NCBI RefSeq assembly: GCF_025154055.1
Contig: NZ_JAOALK010000055.1
Coordinates: 1 to 64,000, forward strand
Length of the DNA stretch: 64,000 nt
Reading direction: 5' to 3'
DNA from: Aquibacillus koreensis
Lineage (GTDB): Bacteria; Bacillota; Bacilli; Bacillales; Amphibacillaceae
Both the position numbers and the translations under genes were made by a program. The notes under the pieces were generated by a model. That model saw only the letters and a program-made list of their open reading frames with translations, searched no databases and was not told the origin of the DNA. Below, piece by piece: positions 26,916 to 35,541 of the stretch; position 1 is the first letter of the stretch, and every line of letters starts with the position of its first letter.

Positions 26916-27039
26916 GAGTTTTATTAAAAACACCAAATAGAAGCTGTATTAAAGCCCCATAATAATCGTATAGGTTGAATCGACACCCCTAAACGTGGTT
27001 AAATAGTGAAACAAGCATTTGCTGGAAAGAGGCGATAAA

Positions 27040-27780
27040 ATGAAAAAACTATTACAAATAAGTTTAATGAGTCTTGTGTTCGTTCTGTTACTTGTAGCGT
27101 GTAATGATGATCAAGAGACAGAACCAGCTGAGGACACACAGACGGGCGATGAACAAGCCCAGGATCAAACAGAGAATCCTAACAGTATTGATATCTCTGA
27201 TGAAGAGCTTGTTGATGAAGAACAAGTCGTAGTAACTGTGAACGGTGAGGAAGTGCTTGGTAGCTACTACAACATGATGTATAGCCAAACCAAAACGATC
27301 CTGACGCAATATGGACAAGATACTACGGATCTAGACATGCTCAAAGAACGCACATTAGATGCGATCGTCCAACAAGAATTAATTGCGCAAGAAGCTGATG
27401 AAATTGGTGTCGAAGTGTCAGACGAAGAGGTCCAAAATCAGTTAGAACAAACAAAGTCTAATTTTGAGACTGATGAAGAATATCAAAATGCTTTAGAAGA
27501 ATTGGACATGACCGAAGAAGGACTTAAGCAACAAATTGTATATGAAATTAAACGCGAGCAATTCATTGAACAAGAAATTCCAGAAGCGGAAATTTCTGAT
27601 GAGGAGATTCAAGCCTATTATGATGAAGTCGCAAGTCAAAATGAAAATGAAGAATTTCCTGCTTTAGAAGATGTAGAAGCGCAAATAAGAGAGCAATTAG
27701 CGATGGAAGAGCAACAATCGCAACTGAACGAAATTGTCCAACAGTTAGAAGAGGAAAGTGAAATTGAAAAAACAATATAG
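27040..27780 (+). CDS. SurA-N-domain lipoprotein (chaperone-like)
   Basis: A 246-residue lipoprotein with the lipobox LLLVAC (Cys21), an acidic linker to about residue 60, then a helical SurA/PrsA N-terminal-like domain (VNGEEVLGSYYN ... TLDAIVQQELIAQEADE). There is no room for a parvulin-type peptidyl-prolyl isomerase domain, so it resembles the chaperone-only members. It would sit on the outer face of the membrane and help secreted proteins fold. ATG 27040 has AAAGAGG upstream. It is flanked by the tandem array and a terminator, so it is monocistronic. Confidence 0.82.
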   Translation: MKKLLQISLMSLVFVLLLVACNDDQETEPAEDTQTGDEQAQDQTENPNSIDISDEELVDEEQVVVTVNGEEVLGSYYNMMYSQTKTILTQYGQDTTDLDMLKERTLDAIVQQELIAQEADEIGVEVSDEEVQNQLEQTKSNFETDEEYQNALEELDMTEEGLKQQIVYEIKREQFIEQEIPEAEISDEEIQAYYDEVASQNENEEFPALEDVEAQIREQLAMEEQQSQLNEIVQQLEEESEIEKTI

Positions 27781-27784
27781 TAAC

Positions 27785-27824
27785 AAAAGAGCTTAATCTA
27801 TCCATCGGTTAAGCTCTTTTTTTT
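27785..27824 (+). terminator. Terminator after the SurA-like gene
   Basis: A 12-bp stem (AAAAGAGCTTAA / TTAAGCTCTTTT) and eight Ts, 4 bp after the stop. Confidence 0.85.
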
Positions 27825-27826
27825 GT

Positions 27827-28477
27827 TTAATCGTAAACAATGCGGTATAAAGCATAGGGATGGGAATATAAACTGTAGTAATCTAAGTTTACACAGTAAG
27901 CGGTTAGGTATAGTTGAAAATGGGTGTAGTGCCCTGTGAGTGCTAGCTCGTAATACACTTTCTTATCTACTTGTGGAATGGTTGGATGTAGATGGATATC
28001 ATTGATTAGTTCTGAAGTGTTGGTTAGAATAGCTCTTTTTTTATAATAATCAGGAACAGTGGGGGCAAGTTTAAATCTTGTAATATCACTTGTCTTTTTC
28101 TTCAGTCGCTTTGCTATATCAATATAATCGAAGGCGTGAAGGTTAACGATGGATTGAATAATTGCATATTTAAATCGCCAGCTCGTTGATTCATGATCCA
28201 TCGCTTTCTCTAAGATTATTAGCAAGCGATCTAGTTCAGAATCACTGGTTTTTCTAACTAAACAAGGGATGGGACGATCCATTTTTAATTGATGGGCAGC
28301 ATCAAAAAATTTAAATCCACCTATTAAATAATACGCTCCATTTTCCTCCTCCACTTCTAGTTTTAACGACTTTTTATTTTGGAGTAAAGCAACTCTTTTT
28401 TGTGCTGTTTCGTCATTTACGTGATCAATAAAATAGGAGGTAATTTGACTTCGATGTAGGAATCTGAAAGTTACCAC
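27827..28477 (-). CDS. Uncharacterised protein with a ParB-like N-terminal fold
   Basis: A 216-residue cytoplasmic protein. Residues about 40-75 (YYLIGGFKFFDAAH ... IPCLVRK) look like the ParB/sulfiredoxin N-terminal fold motif (usually GERR--AA and IP--V), and IAKRLKKKTSDITRF near residue 122 resembles the helix-turn-helix that follows in ParB proteins. The C-terminal 80 residues match nothing I recognise. The GTG start has a strong SD (AAGGAGGG). It is a lone gene with no plasmid or partition genes nearby, so a partition role is unlikely. Function unknown. Confidence 0.7.
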   Translation of the reverse strand: MVTFRFLHRSQITSYFIDHVNDETAQKRVALLQNKKSLKLEVEEENGAYYLIGGFKFFDAAHQLKMDRPIPCLVRKTSDSELDRLLIILEKAMDHESTSWRFKYAIIQSIVNLHAFDYIDIAKRLKKKTSDITRFKLAPTVPDYYKKRAILTNTSELINDIHLHPTIPQVDKKVYYELALTGHYTHFQLYLTAYCVNLDYYSLYSHPYALYRIVYD

Positions 28478-28579
28478 AAAAAGTACCCTCCTTATTTTTT
28501 CTTGGCTTCATTTAGACAGTTGTTGACGTAGTATGCATAAACTGTGCAGTACCACTTTCAAGTCTTAGAAATAGTGAAG

Positions 28580-28717
28580 TGGTGTAACGCCGTTCCGTCA
28601 GAATGCTTCGCTTTCCGCGGGCACGGCCTCAGCTAACTCAGTCGCAAAGTACGCTCCTGAGTGGATCTTCGGCTCGCGCTGTTCCCGCAGGAGTCTTCGC
28701 ATTCTGACTCCACTGTT
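28580..28717. repeat. Dispersed palindromic repeat, copy C
   Basis: Arms GTCAGAATGC (28597) and GCATTCTGAC (28699) around the same core as copy A (CCGCGGGCACGGCC ... GTTCCCGCAGGAG). Left flank AACGCCGTTCC, right flank CTCCACTGTTT as in copy F. Confidence 0.8.
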
Positions 28718-28789
28718 TTATACTTTCAGGCTAATGGATCTTTTTTAACTTCATTTATGAATTTCTTCTCACTATACAAGGAATCCATA

Positions 28790-28921
28790 CGTAGCGGAGG
28801 AAAAATACGAGACTCCAGTGGGAAAGGAACAGTCTGAAGACCCCGCAGTGAGCGCTCTTTGCGAATGAGGAGGCTGAGGCGTTCCCCACGGAAAGCAAGT
28901 GTTTTTCCGTAGCGGCGTATT
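28790..28921. repeat. Dispersed palindromic repeat, copy D
   Basis: Reverse-oriented copy with arms GGAAAAATAC (28799) and GTGTTTTTCC (28899), fully paired if one T-G pair is allowed. Copies C and D occupy most of the 700-bp gap at 28478-29175; no gene is seen there. Confidence 0.75.
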
Positions 28922-29028
28922 ACCACTCATCTGAATTTATATGCGAAAGAGATAAAAGGCTCCTTATATATATATGTACCTCCCAGGTTGTCTCATACGA
29001 TTTTCTACCAAATTGCCAAAAGTAAAAT

Positions 29029-29054
29029 GGCCACCAACATAAATGCTGGTGGCC
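29029..29054 (-). terminator. Terminator of the pxp operon
   Basis: GGCCACCA / TGGTGGCC with a 10-nt loop; on the minus strand it is followed by ATTTTACTTTT. It lies 120 bp past the pxpA stop. Confidence 0.65.
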
Positions 29055-29175
29055 TTATAAAAGGAGATCTGTGACCCTTGGGAAATCACATTTGTAGTGT
29101 ATGTCCGAATCCTGTAATAGAATCCACATCTATCTCGATTTTATAGAAAATGATGTGATAGTCTATCTAAAACTT

Positions 29176-29922
29176 TTACCATTTGATGTTTTCTATGGAC
29201 AAACGTTGATGTAGTTGTTGTGCAAATGCTAATGCATGTGGACCATCGCCGTGCAGACAAACAGTATCTACCTTGATCGGAATGGATGTCCCATTCGTAT
29301 CCGTTACTGTGCTTGTCTTTATCATTTGTAAGACTTGATCGACTGCATCACTACTGTCCGTTAATAAAGCATTCGGCTCCGATCGAGGCGTGAGTGTCCC
29401 GTCTGCTTGATAGGTCCGGTCTGCAAAAACTTCATGTGCAACAGTCAACCCAACTTTTTCACCTGCTTCCGTTAGCTTACTATTAGATAACCCGTACAGT
29501 GTTAAAGTAGGATCGACCTGATAAACAGCTGTCGCTATCGCTGTTGCTATTTTTTCATCCTTCGCTGCAAGGTTATATAATGCACCATGTGGCTTTACAT
29601 GAGAGAGCTCACCGTTATTTACTTTGACAAATCCTAATAAGGCACCGACTTGGTAGACAATAAGTTGATACGTTTCTTCAGGTGTTAAGACCATCTTTCG
29701 TCTACCAAACCCATTTAGATCTGGATAACCTGGATGAGCACCGATCTTAACACCGTGCTTAATGGCGAGGTTCACTGTTTCGTCCATTGTTTTAGGGTCA
29801 CCAGCATGAAAACCACATGCAATATTTGCAGATGATATGTATTTCACGATTTCTTGATCCTGTCCAATGCGATATGCACCAAAACTTTCTCCCATATCAC
29901 AATTAAGATCAATTGTGCGCAT
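29176..29922 (-). CDS. pxpA: 5-oxoprolinase subunit A (LamB/YcsF family)
   Basis: A 248-residue cytoplasmic subunit of the ATP-dependent 5-oxoprolinase that opens 5-oxoproline to glutamate. Family hallmarks are [11 protein letters not shown] at the N-terminus, [29 protein letters not shown] and CLHGDGPHA near the end. It is the last gene of a pxpB-pxpC-pxpA operon on the minus strand, overlapping the pxpC end by 14 nt. B. subtilis YcsF is the known equivalent. Confidence 0.93.
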   Translation of the reverse strand: MRTIDLNCDMGESFGAYRIGQDQEIVKYISSANIACGFHAGDPKTMDETVNLAIKHGVKIGAHPGYPDLNGFGRRKMVLTPEETYQLIVYQVGALLGFVKVNNGELSHVKPHGALYNLAAKDEKIATAIATAVYQVDPTLTLYGLSNSKLTEAGEKVGLTVAHEVFADRTYQADGTLTPRSEPNALLTDSSDAVDQVLQMIKTSTVTDTNGTSIPIKVDTVCLHGDGPHALAFAQQLHQRLSIENIKW

Positions 29923-30889
29923 GGCCCCACTCCTTCCATTTTAATTGAATGGCAGCTTGTAAACGATTGAGTTGCCGCTCTTTTTCAAGCATTTTCTGTT
30001 GCGCTTCCTCCAAGGTACACCTCACGAAATGAAAGGTTTGCCCTGGTCTAATCTGACTCAGTTTTGGAAGGTCGTCTTGGATCACTTGCCCAATTTTAGG
30101 ATAACCACCAGTTGGTTGGCGATCTGCCATGAGTATGATGGCTTCTCCACTTGGAGGAACCTGTATCGTGCCAAACGTCGTGGCTTCCGTTAGTAACTGC
30201 TTGGTTTCTTTATGTTCTAGCATTGGCCCGGTGAGCCTGAATCCCATCCGGTTCGATTGAGGTGTTAGTTGAAAAAGCTCCTCATCTATTGCTGCTTTCG
30301 CTTCATCTGTAAACCAATCATATTGCCTTCCTTCGATATAATGAATAACCTTTTTTTCATCGTAAATATAACTGGTTACGTCACTGCTTAAACCCCAGTG
30401 GACAGGTGTTCTTTTTAAAGAGGTGCGAATCGGTAGATAGTCCCCAGTTTGGATTGCTCTTCCCTTAAATCCTCCGATTCCAACATGAAGTGCAGTGCTT
30501 TTACTGTTTAATGTATCAGCAATATCAAATCCTCCTGAAATAGCTAAATACGTGTAAACGCCATTTTTTGCTGCATGAAGGTCTAAGCGATCACCGGCCT
30601 GAATTACTAGGGGTTTGTTAAGTGGTACAGGTTTATGATTCACTTTAGGAGACATATCAGCCCCTGTTAATGCGATGACCATATCTGCTTCGAATGTCAT
30701 ACTTGGGCCAATAATGCTCATTTCTAACACGGCTTCTTTCACGTTGTTGTTGTTTACAAGCAGATTTGCATGTTTCATGGCTAATTGGTCCATTACCCCG
30801 TTAGTAGAAAAGCCAAGTGATTGATAACCATATCTACCATCATCTTGTATAGTCGTTAAAAAGCCTTCTTTTGTAAATCTTATCCCCAT
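29909..30889 (-). CDS. pxpC: 5-oxoprolinase subunit C (KipA-like)
   Basis: A 326-residue subunit of the biotin-dependent carboxyltransferase/KipA family. It begins [23 protein letters not shown], with GALVEAVLE- and [12 protein letters not shown]-type blocks typical of the family. I chose ATG 30889, which overlaps the pxpB stop (TAATG) and has GGGAGG upstream; a longer in-frame reading to 31024 would run backwards over pxpB. It acts with PxpA and PxpB. The B. subtilis homologue KipA was first noted as an antagonist of the sporulation inhibitor KipI. Confidence 0.92.
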   Translation of the reverse strand: MGIRFTKEGFLTTIQDDGRYGYQSLGFSTNGVMDQLAMKHANLLVNNNNVKEAVLEMSIIGPSMTFEADMVIALTGADMSPKVNHKPVPLNKPLVIQAGDRLDLHAAKNGVYTYLAISGGFDIADTLNSKSTALHVGIGGFKGRAIQTGDYLPIRTSLKRTPVHWGLSSDVTSYIYDEKKVIHYIEGRQYDWFTDEAKAAIDEELFQLTPQSNRMGFRLTGPMLEHKETKQLLTEATTFGTIQVPPSGEAIILMADRQPTGGYPKIGQVIQDDLPKLSQIRPGQTFHFVRCTLEEAQQKMLEKERQLNRLQAAIQLKWKEWGHAHN

Positions 30890-31578
30890 TATTTTTCCTC
30901 CCAAGCATCGAATTGTTGTTTTGTTATTGAATAAAATTGAACACGATCGCCTGGATGCAGTAATGTCGGTGGATCTTCTGTTAGCTTCAAAAGGGAGACT
31001 GGTGTACGGCCAATAATCTGCCACCCAGCAGGAGATGGACTTGGATAAACCCCTGTTTGAACTCCTGCAATCCCAACGGAACCCGCTGCAACTTGCTTGC
31101 GAGGTGTGCTTTTTCGTGGTGTCGCAATGCTAGTATTCATGCCACTTAAAAAAGGAAAACCAGGGGAAAAGCCAAGGAAACAAACGTTATAAGTTGGCTC
31201 GGTGTGTAGTTGAATTACTTTTTCTATCGTTAGATTATTTGTTTGCGCAACTTCATCTAAATCTGGTCCAAGCGTACGATCATAACAAACGGGTATCGCT
31301 ATTGTTCTCGGTTCCTTGATGTGCTGGTCTGTTTGCTGAAAATAGGAATCTATTACCCGGCATAGATGTGAAAAAGATCGAGGCTCAGAAATACGTAGAT
31401 CATAATAAATGGTTAGTGTCGTGTAGGCAGGAACTGCTTCGATAAAACCAGGAAATGGGGTTAATGTTAACTTTTTAGATAGTTGGAGAATTTGCTCATA
31501 TATTTCAACGCTCCACTGGTCACCAAATTCCACGATGATCGCTTGTTCACTTAATGGGCTATAGGTGATATTATGCAT
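30889..31578 (-). CDS. pxpB: 5-oxoprolinase subunit B (KipI-like)
   Basis: A 229-residue allophanate-hydrolase-subunit-1/KipI family protein. Visible blocks are FLGFSPGFPFLSGM, TPRKS-PR and VAAGSVGIAGVQTGVYP. It is the first gene of the operon; its TAATG junction couples it to pxpC. The ATG at 31578 (MHNITYSPL) has GGAG upstream, whereas an in-frame extension to 31602 lacks one. Its product forms the oxoprolinase complex with PxpC and PxpA. Confidence 0.92.
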   Translation of the reverse strand: MHNITYSPLSEQAIIVEFGDQWSVEIYEQILQLSKKLTLTPFPGFIEAVPAYTTLTIYYDLRISEPRSFSHLCRVIDSYFQQTDQHIKEPRTIAIPVCYDRTLGPDLDEVAQTNNLTIEKVIQLHTEPTYNVCFLGFSPGFPFLSGMNTSIATPRKSTPRKQVAAGSVGIAGVQTGVYPSPSPAGWQIIGRTPVSLLKLTEDPPTLLHPGDRVQFYSITKQQFDAWEEK

Positions 31579-31760
31579 ATTTGACACTCCACTTCTAAAC
31601 AAGGTTTCTTTTTATTCTAACTTATTCTACGCTTTAAAGTAACTAGGAAGTATCATCATGCAACAGTTCTAAAAGATTAAGATATTAATAGACTAGGGGT
31701 ATAAGCATCATAGATTTTGGGCAGGATAATACAATCTTATAAGTTTGAGGTGTGGAATCA

Positions 31761-32624
31761 GTGGTACGTCATATTTTTGTCGCTGCTATAAGTATATTGT
31801 TTTTGGTAGGATGTGGAGCTTCATTACAACAAGAGCAAAGCCAGCAGGTTATACATAATAAAAAACAGACCGCGTTATTAGAGATAAGTAATCAACCTGT
31901 GAAAAAAGTAGACAATGTAACCGAACAAGACGAGATTGTAGCGACAACAGAGGAAGTAACAACGGTTGAACATGAAAAAGAAGAGAAAAATCAGAACATA
32001 TCTCCCAAACTGCTTGTTGAGCTCACAGATGAACTAGACCAAGTTCACCGGCGTGTAGTAGAGAAAATAGAAGCAAATGGGTGGTATGAATCGATCGATA
32101 CAATTGAACCATCTGTAGAGGAATTTGATCAGGCGATTCGTCCAATCGTTGCCCCTTATTTTACAAAAGCGTTTATTGATCGAGAAGTGATCGGAAAAAT
32201 GGAAGCATTTTTCTGCTATTGTGATGCGCCAGGACCACTGCAAGGAACGCTCATTCCTGATCTTTTTGCTGACACCGATCAAAAGGGAGAAAGAATTAGC
32301 TACAATGCTTATCGACCAGCCAATGAAATGTACACAGGCGCTAAGATAAAAGTCACAGCCGCAAAAGAACAGGATAGTTGGAAAATAGACGCATTTGAAA
32401 TGAAAGTTAGTTCGCATGAGCAGTCTTTTTCTATTACCTTAGAGCAAGTGCTTGCCTATTATCAAGCAAAAGGGGTAGAGGTTCGCCATATAGAGACGGA
32501 TCAAGATCGTAATGGAGAAGCTATTTTTATTGTGGAAACTGTAGCAGACGGCAAAAAGATAGCTGTCCACTCGGCCGATTGGTTTACGATTGACTATGAT
32601 CTGTGGGTAGAATGGTACAAATGA
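31761..32624 (+). CDS. Uncharacterised lipoprotein
   Basis: A 287-residue protein with a short signal peptide and lipobox FLVGC (Cys near residue 19), a Glu/Thr/Lys-rich linker to about residue 75, and a C-terminal domain I do not recognise containing one CYC motif (FFCYCDAP). GTG 31761 is preferred because GAGGTGT lies 8 nt upstream; the earlier in-frame GTG at 31752 is inside that SD. It is expected on the outer membrane face. Single gene, bounded by a bidirectional terminator. Confidence 0.7.
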   Translation: MVRHIFVAAISILFLVGCGASLQQEQSQQVIHNKKQTALLEISNQPVKKVDNVTEQDEIVATTEEVTTVEHEKEEKNQNISPKLLVELTDELDQVHRRVVEKIEANGWYESIDTIEPSVEEFDQAIRPIVAPYFTKAFIDREVIGKMEAFFCYCDAPGPLQGTLIPDLFADTDQKGERISYNAYRPANEMYTGAKIKVTAAKEQDSWKIDAFEMKVSSHEQSFSITLEQVLAYYQAKGVEVRHIETDQDRNGEAIFIVETVADGKKIAVHSADWFTIDYDLWVEWYK

Positions 32625-32668
32625 AACGGAGGAGGCACGTTTTATTCCCTAAGTGCTTCCTCCGTTTT
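32624..32668. terminator. Bidirectional terminator
   Basis: AAACGGAGGAGGCAC pairs with GTGCTTCCTCCGTTTT. It overlaps the last codons of both converging genes: the + stop at 32622-32624 and the last codons of the minus-strand gene. Confidence 0.75.
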
Positions 32669-33700
32669 AAAATCAACAAGTAATTCTTCTACTAAATTAT
32701 AAATGGATAATAGTTCATATAAAATAATGATCTCGGCTGTGAAAAACGTAGAAGTATTGCTAGTCTCGTTGGTAGCTAATTCTCGTTTAAGTAGCCAAAA
32801 CTGTTCCATCAACGAGGTGATTTGCTCTCGATGTTTTTCTAACGAGAAATGATCTGGGTATTTCATCGTATCTGCAATGGTGTACACCGATTTGGTCAAT
32901 GCATGACACTCTTGATTGGACCAGGTGATTTCGGTGAATGGCGTGTTAATTAAGTTGCCAATATGATAATGAATGAGACGAAGGGCTGCAATCTTTTCTT
33001 GCTCGTCCTCAAAAAGCTTTTTCTGTTCGTCGTTGAAGCGGTGATACCTTGCTTCTTCTTTTTGGAAACGGACAAGCATATCGGTTTGGTCTAATTCTCT
33101 TTTTAACTTAGCAAAAGTCTGTTTGATAAGTAATTCATTTTTCTCTTGTTTATGTTTATTCGGAAAAATCTCGTTCGTAAGCACTTCTAATTCCTCACCG
33201 GTCGCCCGCAAAAGCGAATGAATGTTGGACATGATTTTGCTTGAGTAATTCGGTGGTAACACAAACATGTTTACGAAGGTTGATACAAGCAAACCAATCG
33301 ATGTCGTTCCAAGTCGAATGAAAAAGGAAATAAGGAAGTTACTATGTATCACTTCGATCATGGCGACAGAGGTTAACGTAGCAACAAGTAAACCGTCACG
33401 CAGTTTTAATTTAAAGCAAGTAATAATCGTAAATACAGCGGCGGCTGTATAAGTAATAGGCGAATTCCCAAACAAAAAAATGAAAAATACAGCATAGGCA
33501 GAACCTATGGCAGATGCAGGTAATCGAACGATCCCTTTTTTAATAGAATCTGACACAGTAGGCTCAATCGTAACGATTGCAGTAATTACGGCAAAAACTG
33601 CTGGCCATCCAATTAATTGACAGATTAGAGAGGTTAAGAAAACGGCCACTCCTGTTTTTACAACCCTACTACCAATAAACTTAATGCGAAATCTGTTCAT
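32642..33700 (-). CDS. Aromatic-acid exporter family membrane protein (DUF939/YqjA-like)
   Basis: A 352-residue protein with six membrane segments in the first 170 residues (FUSC/ArAE-type core: GWPAVFAVITAIVTIEPTVSDSIKKG) and a 180-residue soluble helical tail (DUF939 C-terminal region). It resembles B. subtilis YqjA. Transport of aromatic acids is inferred for the superfamily, not shown for this group. ATG 33700 has GAGGGTGG upstream; the in-frame reading to 33730 adds ten residues with no SD. Confidence 0.82.
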   Translation of the reverse strand: MNRFRIKFIGSRVVKTGVAVFLTSLICQLIGWPAVFAVITAIVTIEPTVSDSIKKGIVRLPASAIGSAYAVFFIFLFGNSPITYTAAAVFTIITCFKLKLRDGLLVATLTSVAMIEVIHSNFLISFFIRLGTTSIGLLVSTFVNMFVLPPNYSSKIMSNIHSLLRATGEELEVLTNEIFPNKHKQEKNELLIKQTFAKLKRELDQTDMLVRFQKEEARYHRFNDEQKKLFEDEQEKIAALRLIHYHIGNLINTPFTEITWSNQECHALTKSVYTIADTMKYPDHFSLEKHREQITSLMEQFWLLKRELATNETSNTSTFFTAEIIILYELLSIYNLVEELLVDFKTEEALRE

Positions 33701-34242
33701 ATGAATTTCCACCCTCATTGTTAGCTCCAATAAAAGTATAACGAACTTTGTTAGCGAAGAACAATGAATTATGAAAACTTTTATCCTATTAAGGCCATCA
33801 TACCGATAAAATACGGTTTTAAAATGGCTCTTGGAAAAGAATGTGACAAAAAATCAACGCTTTTCGAGCTAGACAACTTGTGATAACAATCAAGTCCTAA
33901 AAAATAAATTCGGTTATCGTATAATATCAATGGAAACGCTATCATAATCTGTTATTATATAAACAAATATAATGAAAAAGTAGAGTTGTGGAGCTTACGA
34001 ACAAAATTCTAGATCAAGCTAAGATTAGGGACAATAGCACAAACGGTTAATTTTTTTGGTGAAAATGAAAAAAATATTAACTTTGTTGTGGCTCTCATCA
34101 TATACTACAGTAACATCACTCGTTAACAAATGTATAAATACTAGCTGTTTCATGAAACATGGGTAGGCTTACCCAAAGCTTTGATAAGTCAGTAAGTTTC
34201 TAATGAGGTTGTTGGTTGAACATTACTGGAAGGGGTGTCGGA
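33701..34242. promoter_or_regulatory. Intergenic region with two adjacent palindromes
   Basis: An AT-rich gap without a credible gene. At 34147-34158 lies the perfect 12-bp palindrome GTTTCATGAAAC, and right after it GGGTA-GGCT-TACCC (34161-34174). Both are 70-95 bp upstream of the IDEAL-domain gene and could be operator sites. Promoters are not clear. Confidence 0.35.
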
Positions 34243-34686
34243 ATGCTCTCTGTAAAAATGTTAAAACCTTACTACGTAAAGGAAGAAGCTGATTGTATTC
34301 GTGTTGTCCTCGCTTATCAATATTTTTCTTTATCATTAGATGAAAAAGTGTATCAATTTGTGCCATTAGAATCGAGAGAAATCAGAGTGAATCGAATTAC
34401 ACAACAAGTTGAAAACGAACAGGACGTGTTTGTTTTCCAAAAAGGGAAGGAATATAGCCGTGTGACGTTATCTGAATTGCTAAAGCTGACAGATTTCAAG
34501 AAGCAACTACAATCGCTAATCCAACCTTATATAAATGGAGACAAAACACCAATCCAAGAAGAAAAAATTGATGAAGTAATTATGGAACTGGAAAAAGAAA
34601 ATATGAAACGCCTGATTGACCGAGCGTTGGAAGAGAGAGATTACCAAACATTTTTAGATTACACAGATAAACTGAATCAAATGTAA
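34243..34686 (+). CDS. IDEAL-domain protein
   Basis: A 147-residue cytoplasmic protein. The last 40 residues (IDEVIMELEKENMKRLIDRALEERDYQTFLDYTDKL) are an IDEAL domain, a short helical module found in Firmicutes proteins such as B. subtilis YpiB. The N-terminal 100 residues belong to no family I can name. ATG 34243 has AAGGGG 8 nt upstream; an earlier in-frame TTG at 34216 lacks one. Function unknown. A long hairpin follows. Confidence 0.72.
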   Translation: MLSVKMLKPYYVKEEADCIRVVLAYQYFSLSLDEKVYQFVPLESREIRVNRITQQVENEQDVFVFQKGKEYSRVTLSELLKLTDFKKQLQSLIQPYINGDKTPIQEEKIDEVIMELEKENMKRLIDRALEERDYQTFLDYTDKLNQM

Positions 34687-34704
34687 TAAAACAAGGTGAA
34701 CGGA

Positions 34705-34759
34705 GCTGGTTATGCAAAACAGCAGAAGCCTAAGGTTTCTGCTGTTTTGCATGACCAGC
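34705..34759. terminator. Very long hairpin after the IDEAL-domain gene
   Basis: A nearly perfect stem of about 24 bp (GCTGGT-ATGCAAAACAGCAGAA ... and its complement) with a TAA loop. No strong T run follows, so termination is probable but not certain. Confidence 0.6.
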
Positions 34760-34854
34760 ATGTGTTATTTTAGGGTGGTATTAATTAATGCAGAGTTTAT
34801 ATAGAGTGCGTCATTAGCATCTTCTGACATTTCCAAAGCAGGAATTCGAAAAGT

Positions 34855-35383
34855 AGTCAGAGAAGTGTGCGATCACTGACAAGAAAAGGCTACGAGAGCA
34901 GAATGAAGTCAGAGAAGTGTGCGATCACTGACAAGAAAATGCTACGAGAGCAGAATGAAGTCAGAGAAGTGTGCGATCACGGACAAGAAAGTGCCACGAG
35001 AGTAGAATGAAGTCAGAGAAGTGTGCGATCACTGACAAGAAAATGCTACGAGAGCAGAATGAAGTCAGAGAAGTGTGCGATCACTGACAAGAAAGTGCCT
35101 CAAGAGCAGAATGAAGTCAGAGAAGTGCGCGATCACAGACAAGAAAGTGCCTCAAGAGTAGAATGAAGTCAGAGAAGTGTGTGATCACTGACAAGAAAGT
35201 GCCACGAGAGCAGAATGAAGTCAGAGAAGTGCGCGATCACTGACAAGAAAGTGCCTCAAGAGTAGAATGAAGTCAGAGAAGTGTGCGATCACTGACAAGA
35301 AAGTGCCTCAAGAGCAGAATGAAGTCAGAGAAGTGTGTGATCACTGACAAGAAAGTGCCTCAAGAACAGAATGAAGTCAGAGA
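34855..35383. repeat. Tandem array 2, 52-bp period
   Basis: Ten complete 52-bp units (starts at 34855, 34907, 34959, 35011, 35063, 35115, 35167, 35219, 35271, 35323) plus a partial at 35375. Each has a hairpin (GTCAG ... CTGAC, with GTG ... CAC inside and AGTGT in the loop) and a linker (AAGAAAATGCTACGAGAGCAG type). Units vary at a few positions such as TACGAG/CTCAAG. An apparent frame inside the array is an artefact. No other gene lies at 34687-35541. Confidence 0.92.
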
Positions 35384-35541
35384 GGGATCCAATTCCCAAA
35401 AGTTAACTAGTACATTGTTATATATTTTACTTTTTTGTTACGACGGATTTTCCATCAACTATGCATTATCTTATTGATTAGCTACAATAAAGAAATTTAT
35501 AATGAAAAACAGTTTACAGCAACCGAAAGGAGAGGACAGGT

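Noticed and set aside
28726-28926. Minus-strand open frame at 28726-28926
   Set aside because: Lies within dispersed repeat copy D; no protein-like features.
34855-35477. Tandem array 2 as a CRISPR array, and an open frame inside it
   Set aside because: All 52 bp of each unit repeat, there are no unique spacers and no cas genes; the frame is just the repeat being open.
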